Shown piece by piece: positions 9,501 to 10,927 of a stretch of DNA of 10,927 nucleotides. Each line of letters opens with the position of its first letter. Within the stretch, counting starts at the first letter, position 1. Source of the DNA: Ochromonadaceae sp. CCMP2298 (taxonomy: Eukaryota > Sar > Synurophyceae > Ochromonadales > Ochromonadaceae); NCBI GenBank assembly GCA_026770595.1, contig MU634650.1, forward strand, positions 1-10,927, read 5' to 3'. The notes under the pieces are model-generated. The model was not told the origin of the DNA, made no database searches, and saw only the letters and a program-made list of their open reading frames with translations. A program made the position numbers and the translations under genes.

Positions 9501-10809
9501 CCGCCGCAGCAGCTGAGGCCGCAGGCTCCTCCCTAGGCGTGTCAATAACCCTAGTCAGTAGCGATAACTCCCTTCGAGTAACGCGGCTGGCCACTCTGAA
9601 GGAGATCTCGGGCACCGACGTGGTGTTCGTATATGAGGTGACCGACCAGGACCCCACCGGGGCCATCTATTTCTCCTCCTCCACCCCCCTCATCACAGAC
9701 ATATCCATCAAGTCGGCCCTGAGCGGCACCAACGGACCCCAGGAGTTCACTCCCGCCCTAGCAACCGCGCAGTTGGCTACAATTGATAACAATATCCCCA
9801 CAGGTACAGTCACCTCTAATAACACATCTAATAACACCTCTAATAACACCTATAACCTCTAACAACACCTCTAATAACACCTATAACACCTATAACCCCT
9901 GCACGCATCTAACAATATCCCCCCAGTGGTGCAAGTGTTCTCACCCAACACCTCGAGTCTGTTCGCCTTCGGGGTGGGCGACGTGGTGGTGATCTATGTG
10001 CAGGTAACCCCCCCCCCTCTGTGTATTCCCCCAGTCCCTATAATATATAATCGCATACTCTATAATATACTCTATAATCGCATACTCTATAATCGCATAC
10101 TCTATAATGACTCTATACTCACCTCTCCCTGTTGCCCACCAGATGTCTCTGGCTGTGACGGTTGTCACCGCGCCTACGCTGGCTCTGGTGCTGAACGAGG
10201 GCACCAGCACTGCTGTGTACGTGGGCGGTGTGGGGGGGTCCAGTACAGTCTTGCAGTTCCGATACGAGGTGGTGGCAGGCCAGTCCGCAGACCCCCTCGA
10301 GTACCTCTCCATCCGCGCGCTGGAGGGACTGCTGCTAAGGGCCAGCACACGCAACCCCTCCATCGTCGCCAACCTCCTCCTGCCCCTCCCTTTCTCCCAG
10401 GGGAGTCTGGGCTTCTCATCCAACATCGCAATCGACTCGCAGGCGCCCTATATCGTGTCCCTGGTTCCCCTGAAAAGGGCAGGTATTTACGGGGAGGCGG
10501 AGGTTATTTACGTGTTGGCAAGGTTCTCCAAGCCGGTGCAGGTGCGGGGTGTGCCGCAGCTGTTGTTGACTGTGAGGGCAGGGGGTGTGGGGGTGGCGAA
10601 CTACACATCCCAAGTGGACGAGTACGACATCCCCATAGAGATCGGCTCCACGGATGTGCTGTTCAGATACGATGTGGGAAGGCTGGACAACGTATTGTCG
10701 CTGCACCACACGGACGAATTCTCCATCCACCTGCCTGCTGGCGCCTCTATCCGCCACCTCACCAACACGCCCACCCTCTCGGCAGACCTGTCTCTGCGAC
10801 GCCCCTCAG
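1..10809 (+). CDS. Giant modular surface/secreted protein, 15-exon gene fragment (both ends open)
   Basis: Joined exons: 1-564, 718-801, 975-1065, 1203-1764, 1906-2455, 2585-3740, 3841-5669, 5793-6374, 6514-7110, 7259-8224, 8388-8582, 8858-9209, 9357-9803, 9927-10003, 10143-10809. The sum is 8719 bases, about 2906 residues without a stop; every junction is GT-AG and phase-compatible, and each intron removes stops or a frameshift. Order of parts: Pro/Ser/Gln hexad linker (residues 1-159), about six type A beta-rich modules (about 160-1030), then about thirteen Ig-like type B modules (about 1030-2906). Frequent N-x-S/T sequons, few cysteines and no membrane helix suggest an extracellular location. 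Signal peptide, anchor, start and stop lie outside the window. Function is not known; adhesion, cell covering or cell-cell contact is inferred from architecture only. The frame is near certain, the role is not. Confidence 0.88.
565..717 (+). other. Intron 1 (phase 0), carries a 32-base tandem repeat
   Basis: GTTCGT donor after CAG, AAAACAG acceptor. The intron is AT-rich and consists largely of three tandem copies of a 32-base unit beginning CCCTCCAACCC and ending CAATAAAA (622-653, 654-685, 686-714, the last with 3 bases lost). The same unit recurs in intron 2. Not related to the introner family. Confidence 0.82.
622..714 (+). repeat. 32-base tandem repeat, three copies, in intron 1
   Basis: Copies start at 622, 654 and 686 with exact 32-base spacing. 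The first two copies are identical; the third has a 3-base deletion and ends directly against the CAG acceptor. A further copy with one mismatch is at 830-861 in the next intron. Confidence 0.9.
718..801 (+). CDS. Exon 2 (28 codons) of the giant protein
   Basis: Short exon, phase 0 on both sides: begins Ala-Pro-Tyr-Met-Tyr and ends Ser-Val-Val-Glu before GTAACA. It joins exon 1 to complete the first type A strand pair (KGAVFCIQ / APYM, the position equivalent to the GD-x-ITVSLP-x-F motif of later modules). Supported by frame continuity and by the fit to the module pattern. Confidence 0.78.
802..974 (+). other. Intron 2 (phase 0), shares the 32-base unit of intron 1
   Basis: GTAACA donor, TACTGTTAG acceptor. 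Contains one full copy (830-861, one mismatch) and a partial copy (862-870) of the 32-base repeat found in intron 1. The rest is AT-rich with CATCCATTA-like stretches. The acceptor at 973-974 is inferred from frame and from the exon 3 protein that follows; it is the least certain boundary in the 5' part. Confidence 0.75.
830..870 (+). repeat. Dispersed copy of the 32-base intron 1 repeat
   Basis: Bases 830-861 match the intron 1 unit with one T/A difference, and 862-870 begin a second unit. The copy is oriented like those in intron 1, with an 84-base exon between them that carries no trace of it. Confidence 0.88.
975..1065 (+). CDS. Exon 3 of the giant protein
   Basis: Reads Ala-Thr-Met-Val-Pro-Gln-Ser-Glu-Trp-Asn-Ile-Thr-Trp and on to Thr-Ile-Pro-Pro, with one extra G (phase 1). 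The SEWNITW strand and the following IPPGE turn match the Trp strand and LP-x-G turn that close each type A module. Ends at CAG before the first introner. Confidence 0.8.
1066..1202 (+). mobile_element. Introner element copy 1 (intron 3, phase 1, 137 bases)
   Basis: The whole intron is one copy of the family. Landmarks in order: GTAGGT donor, TACGTCTTTTTATC, the GACCA-AATC-TGGTC hairpin (1108-1121), CTTTTCACCTC, a T-rich tract, TTTATACTTTATGG, TCTAATTCGG (likely branch region) and CCTCTCAG acceptor. The branch-like CTAAC of other copies is CTACC here. If retained, the frame stops at 1083-1085. Introners are known as intron families spread through genomes of several algae; that this is one is inferred from six copies within 8.3 kb. 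Confidence 0.9.
1203..1764 (+). CDS. Exon 4: type A module 2
   Basis: The split Gly codon continues as Glu-Val-Phe-Met-Glu-Leu-Ile, closing module 1, then module 2 follows. Its core motif GDVITVSLPNF begins near 1499 and its Trp strand SNVTVTW near 1602, preceded by an eight-serine run at about 1571-1594 (AGC/TCC/TCT codons). Ends phase 2 at CAG. An apparent stop right after the exon (TAG at 1766-1768) belongs to the intron donor. Confidence 0.86.
1765..1905 (+). mobile_element. Introner element copy 2 (intron 4, phase 2, 141 bases)
   Basis: Same landmarks as the other copies, with a C-rich stretch and CTGGTGCC before the hairpin, a variant shared with copy 5. The hairpin is TGCCG-AATC-TGGTA: its arms differ from the family yet still pair as RNA, using two G-U pairs and one new U-A pair. 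The spacer has CGCGAACAG instead of CGCTAACTG. The reading frame stops at once on retention (TAG 1766-1768). Confidence 0.9.
1906..2455 (+). CDS. Exon 5: type A module 3 and start of module 4
   Basis: The split Ser codon leads into HRVFSPTPFKTCTHVSAEAS and on to the motif YDEVALYLPQF near 2051, then the Trp strand FSAVWDPP and the LRLPVDG turn. From about 2371 the next module starts with ASLSFSPARTDVPNDITLGF. Phase 0 end at CAG before GTATAC. Confidence 0.85.
2456..2584 (+). other. Intron 5 (phase 0), possible decayed introner
   Basis: GTATAC donor, CCCTACAG acceptor, 129 bases with (TA)n and CCTCTA-rich stretches. Its 3' part (2536-2567) loosely resembles the introner 3' end: ATTTTAT, then GTTTCTCTAAATCG, then CCTCTCAA, where introners have ACTTTAT, GTTTATCTAATTCG and CCTCTCAG. 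The acceptor in use lies 17 bases further down. The 5' half shows no introner core. Confidence 0.8.
2585..3740 (+). CDS. Exon 6: type A modules 4-6
   Basis: Begins with the core motif of module 4 (NDTLSLSLPGF, from 2588). Module 5 has KGDTVVFTLPL at 3059 and module 6 has AGETLSLTHPSL at 3527. The 471-base spacing between successive motifs gives a repeat of 157 residues. Each is followed by its closing strand (FSGSWDGATLTL, GTFNATTRQLVL, WEAYWRPADD) and a LP-x-G or equivalent turn. The last codon is split (phase 1) before GTATGC; reading on reaches a stop at 3791-3793. Confidence 0.88.
3741..3840 (+). other. Intron 6 (phase 1), made of a roughly 30-base tandem unit
   Basis: GTATGC donor, AATCCTAG acceptor, only 100 bases. 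Almost all of it is three tandem units (3746-3774, 3775-3806, 3807-3834), each starting CCCCCTCT and ending ATTTAA or CTTTAA. The last unit is followed directly by TCCTAG. A related unit fills the 3' half of intron 11. Confidence 0.85.
3746..3834 (+). repeat. 28-32-base tandem repeat, three units, intron 6
   Basis: Units of 29, 32 and 28 bases: C5 and CT run, TATACT, then AATGTGTATTTAA. The two downstream units differ mainly by a CTCT insertion. Related to the array at 8733-8852. Confidence 0.85.
3841..5669 (+). CDS. Exon 7: end of type A array and Ig-like type B modules 1-4
   Basis: The longest exon. It closes module A6, then starts the Ig-like series: B1 near 3940 (SINLHVEFDSAVVVVGQGLS), B2 at 4377 (STYAAGDVLDMEIVF, then GSPLLLLSSG), B3 near 5069 (LILVNFSAPVAVTGD, then YAVQMGD) and B4 near 5449 (GTFNAGEEIFITLRMSSPVV, then AFMEYKGGSGRELTFLYTVG). 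Most modules end in VPANLTLP-like or ADISLP-like strands. About 4670-5060 fits the pattern poorly and may hold an extra, diverged half-module. Phase 0 end at CAG. Confidence 0.9.
5670..5792 (+). other. Intron 7 (phase 0)
   Basis: GTGTGT donor, CATATAG acceptor, 123 bases. It holds imperfect repeats of AACTACTCTA near 5700-5735 and twice the string CCCCCATACATATA (about 5737-5751 and 5776-5791), the second forming the acceptor. Not introner-like. Confidence 0.84.
5793..6374 (+). CDS. Exon 8: Ig-like modules B4 end, B5, B6 start
   Basis: Begins Val-Asp-Ile-Val-Ala-Pro, closing B4. B5 runs from 5907: YVLRVDCSNPDAYYYPGETL, then DIFVVFSEPVLVLNF, and later NGTTQLHFIYVLP. B6 opens with LRVEAVSPQ, where the exon stops at CAG (phase 0). 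The intron splits the module just before its GTY-x2-GD motif, so it does not mark a domain edge. Confidence 0.88.
6375..6513 (+). mobile_element. Introner element copy 3 (intron 8, phase 0, 139 bases)
   Basis: GTAGGTGTCCG start, TACGTCTTTTTATC core, ATGATTCC then the GACCA-AATC-TGGTC hairpin, CGCTAACTG, GTTTATCTAATTCGG and CGGACGCCTCTCAG end. Its TTTATACTTTAT block is shortened to a CCTTCCTGTGG stretch. GTCCG (6381-6385) and CGGAC (6500-6504) are inverted repeats near the two ends. In-frame TAA within 21 bases of the donor. Confidence 0.92.
6514..7110 (+). CDS. Exon 9: Ig-like module B6 and start of B7
   Basis: Starts GTYTAGDVVALKVVFSSPV, the textbook type B opening, followed by PPVLKLETGG, AAFYAGGN, LLFSYAVQMGD and VLDYIDT. 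A proline-rich stretch sits at about 6880-6940. B7 begins near 6985 (PYVTQV, then SGTYAKNVPIPITLQFSAPV) and is interrupted after VLLQ at CAG (phase 0). Confidence 0.9.
7111..7258 (+). mobile_element. Introner element copy 4 (intron 9, phase 0, 148 bases)
   Basis: GTAGGTCGAATCG start, GACGTCTTTTTATC core, ATGATTACC, a hairpin with GGCCA in place of GACCA in the left arm (G-U pair possible), CGCTAACCG, TTTATACTTTATGG, TCTAATTTGG and CGCCTCTCAG end. GGTCGAA occurs near both ends as a direct repeat. In-frame TAA within 18 bases of the donor. Confidence 0.92.
7259..8224 (+). CDS. Exon 10: Ig-like modules B7-B9
   Basis: Continues B7 with ERYAEYTGGSGTSLLAFEIT, VGGSDKRLGVDYFD and an IYANLTLPW strand. 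B8 carries SRSYALGDVVEVMVGFGGEV (near 7600) with an acidic insertion KEEAEAQ; B9 carries VTYEAGSLLYATLTLSDPV and GRPLLLLHL (near 8060-8150). Cysteine pairs near 7875 and 7910 may form a disulphide. Ends LLFQ at CAG (phase 0). The open frame extends upstream into introner copy 4, which is not coding. Confidence 0.9.
8225..8387 (+). mobile_element. Introner element copy 5 (intron 10, phase 0, 163 bases)
   Basis: The longest copy. The extra length is in the donor-proximal segment (GTGGGTGTATAG) and in a longer T-rich tract before TTTATACTTTATGG. It has the C-rich, CTGGTGCC form of the pre-hairpin stretch, like copy 2, and the full CTAATTCGG and CGGACGCCTCTCAG end. Branch-like CGCTAATTG. In-frame TAG within 18 bases of the donor. 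Confidence 0.92.
8388..8582 (+). CDS. Exon 11: C-terminal part of module B9
   Basis: 65 codons, phase 0 on both sides: VEITSQIGTISCNRL to TPIVLQ. It has five cysteines, four of them in two close groups (VCCAESC), unusual for this protein and possibly a local disulphide knot. The frame is supported from both sides: upstream reading passes only through intron, and the downstream frame stops after the donor. Confidence 0.84.
8595..8658 (+). repeat. 16-base tandem repeat, four units
   Basis: CATATA starts at 8595, 8611, 8627 and 8643, exactly 16 bases apart. Units differ by G/A after CATATAG and by G/A in CACATGTA versus CACATATA. Confined to the 5' half of intron 11. Confidence 0.88.
8733..8852 (+). 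repeat. 27-33-base tandem repeat, four units, related to intron 6
   Basis: Units 8733-8760, 8761-8787, 8788-8820 and 8821-8852 each start with a C/CT run and end TATTAA or TATTCA, with an AATGTATATT or CATGTGTATT core. The layout matches that of 3746-3834, about 5 kb upstream in the same gene. Confidence 0.85.
8858..9209 (+). CDS. Exon 12: Ig-like module B10
   Basis: VRSPQSGVFSVGEQIDIYVDF with SAPVVVRGTLSLALELPG, then ATYQSTSADGLELYFTYNIT and SNLDYLDT: a near-complete module in one exon. Two sequons (NITS, NITA). Ends with a split codon (phase 1) at ACAG before GTACGT. Confidence 0.88.
9210..9356 (+). mobile_element. Introner element copy 6 (intron 12, phase 1, 147 bases)
   Basis: GTACGTGTCCGAATT start, TACGTCTTTTTATC, ATGATTCCC, a hairpin with AATA loop, CGCTAACTG, TTTATACTCAATGG, TCTGATTCGG and a shortened CTCCTCTCAG end. 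It has the longest inverted repeat of the six: GTCCGAAT (9216-9223) against ATTCGGAC (9340-9347). Closest in its 5' end to copy 3. In-frame TGA about 40 bases in. Confidence 0.92.
9357..9803 (+). CDS. Exon 13: divergent Ig-like module B11
   Basis: The split Val codon leads to VINRDRPNLIDAFAAPAQAS, then SGDDLLVVLRYSESVTATNG and, late in the exon, TDVVFVYEVTDQDPTGAIYF. It keeps the GD strand and the Tyr-containing strand but lacks the GTY start, and has an Ala-rich loop (ILTAAAAEAAGSSL). Ends phase 1 at CAG before GTACAG. Confidence 0.86.
9804..9926 (+). other. Intron 13 (phase 1), 12-base satellite
   Basis: GTACAG donor, CCCCCCAG acceptor, 123 bases. From 9811 to about 9900 it is a degenerate array of CACCTCTAATAA units (12 bases) and shorter CACCTATAA units (9 bases). 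The unit keeps a TCTAATAA string that resembles a branch site, so many candidate branch points are present. Confidence 0.86.
9811..9900 (+). repeat. 12-base/9-base tandem repeat in intron 13
   Basis: Three regular 12-base units (9811-9846), then alternating 9- and 12-base variants. The array is open in one frame and so can be mistaken for an Asn/Thr/Ser-rich coding tail of exon 13. Confidence 0.85.
9927..10003 (+). CDS. Exon 14: first strands of module B12
   Basis: 77 bases: split Val, then VQVFSPNTSSLFAFGVGDVV and VIYVQ, the opening GD strand of a type B module. Phase 1 in, phase 0 out at CAG before GTAACC. Joined to exon 15 it restores a normal module. Confidence 0.84.
10004..10142 (+). 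other. Intron 14 (phase 0), 15-base repeat
   Basis: GTAACC donor, GCCCACCAG acceptor, 139 bases. Full units CGCATACTCTATAAT at 10052, 10079 and 10094, plus a shortened one at 10067. A second possible acceptor (TTCCCCCAG at about 10026-10034) lies 30 bases from the donor, probably too close to be used. CGCATACTCTAT recurs in the next intron. Confidence 0.84.
10052..10108 (+). repeat. 15-base tandem repeat in intron 14
   Basis: Units at 10052-10066, 10067-10078 (lacking CGC), 10079-10093 and 10094-10108; the full copies are identical. Confidence 0.9.
10143..10809 (+). CDS. Exon 15: module B12 end and module B13 (gene continues)
   Basis: MSLAVTVVTAPTLALVL completes B12, with STVLQFRYEVVAGQSADPLE. 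B13 starts near 10447: PYIVSLVPLKRAGIYGEAEV, then YVLARFSKPVQVRGVPQLLL, later STDVLFRYDVGRLDN and a final ADLSLRRPS strand. The Met at the start is internal, not an initiator. I end the exon at CAG 10807-10809 (phase 1) before GTACCG, because the sequence turns AT-rich and repetitive and the frame stops at 10887-10889. Confidence 0.84.
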
Positions 10810-10927
10810 GTACCGCTACCACGATCTCCATACATACTGATCACTCCATACATACTGATCGCATACTCTATGACCTGATTCTAACCTGATTATTTATCAC
10901 ACACACACACACACACACACTCCTCCC
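10810..10927 (+). other. Intron 15 (3' partial), runs off the window
   Basis: GTACCG donor. Two 18-base units starting TCCATACATACTGATC (10827-10844, 10845-10862), then CGCATACTCTATGA (10860-10873), shared with intron 14, then a CA microsatellite. No acceptor within the window. An alternative reading, in which the protein ends at the stop at 10887-10889, is less likely because the last 26 residues are low-complexity repeat and break the module pattern. Confidence 0.72.
10898..10920 (+). repeat. (CA)n microsatellite
   Basis: Eleven CA units plus a C, pure, inside intron 15; likely length-variable. Confidence 0.95.

Larger units (their letters stand above)
3930..10809 (+). other. Type B array: about 13 bacterial-style Ig-like repeats
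   Basis: Recurrent pattern: V-x-[SP]-x3-G-x-[YF]-x2-GD-x-[IVL]-x-[IV]-x-V-x-FS-x-PV-x-V-x-G-x-P-x-L-x-L, then A-x-Y-x-G-G-[SN]-G-[TS], L-x-F-x-Y-x-V-x2-GD and a LDY strand. Approximate module starts, in bases: 3930, 4377, 5069, 5449, 5907, 6348, 6985, 7560, 8020, 8858, 9357, 9927, 10447. This pattern is familiar from giant adhesin-like proteins of bacteria and some protists. I infer a beta-sandwich surface array; I do not assign a Pfam name. Confidence 0.72.

Noticed and set aside
10107-10142. ATG-initiated frame in intron 14 suggesting a new gene start before exon 15
   Set aside because: The segment is a 15-base tandem repeat and pyrimidine tract ending in CAG; exon 14 and exon 15 join in frame to restore an Ig-like module.
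565-10142. CRISPR array, suggested by repeated blocks of about 140 bases separated by unique sequence
   Set aside because: Spacers are long coding exons, repeats are GT-AG introns with branch-like sites, and the gene is eukaryotic.

Overview
The window is a fragment of one very large, intron-rich eukaryotic protein-coding gene on the + strand. I resolve 15 exons (the first open at the left edge) and 14 complete GT-AG introns. A fifteenth intron starts at 10810 and runs off the right edge. Spliced together, the exons give 8719 coding bases, an uninterrupted reading frame of about 2906 residues with compatible phases at every junction. Neither the start codon nor the stop codon is in the window. 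I see no second gene, no RNA gene, no promoter and no polyadenylation site; minus-strand open frames are shadows of GC-rich coding sequence.

The organism is most likely a unicellular alga or protist, probably a marine stramenopile. This rests on the long Pro-Thr-Ser-Gln-Pro-Ser hexad linker, a style common in secreted or surface proteins of diatoms and relatives, on GC-rich exons with AT-rich short introns, and on a multicopy family of near-identical introns (introner elements), best known from pelagophytes, Micromonas and other aquatic protists. The species cannot be fixed from the sequence alone.

Protein layout: residues 1-159 (bases 1-477) are a low-complexity hexad linker. Bases about 480-3930 encode about six modules of 135-165 residues, each with a motif like GD-x-[IVL]-x-[VL]-x-LP-x-F followed by a Trp/Asn-containing strand and an LP-x-G turn (called type A here). 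Bases about 3930-10809 encode about thirteen modules of a bacterial-style Ig-like beta-sandwich (type B here), with the pattern GTY-x2-GD-x-[IV]-x-[IV]-x-V-x-FS-x-PV-x-V-x-G-x-P-x-L-x-L, then a Tyr-x-x-Gly-Ser/Gly-Thr strand and Y-x-V-x2-GD. Many N-glycosylation sequons and the absence of membrane segments here fit an extracellular, cell-surface or cell-wall protein; its actual job is unknown.

The most striking content is in the introns. Six of them (1066-1202, 1765-1905, 6375-6513, 7111-7258, 8225-8387, 9210-9356) are copies of one 137-163 base element inserted at CAG sites in all three codon phases. They share a conserved core, a small hairpin, a common acceptor end and, in some copies, short inverted repeats near the two ends. 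These look like introner elements, that is, introns spread by a mobile element. The remaining introns are unrelated to this family but share other short tandem repeats with one another: introns 1 and 2, introns 6 and 11, introns 14 and 15. At least two mechanisms therefore seem to feed intron sequence in this gene.
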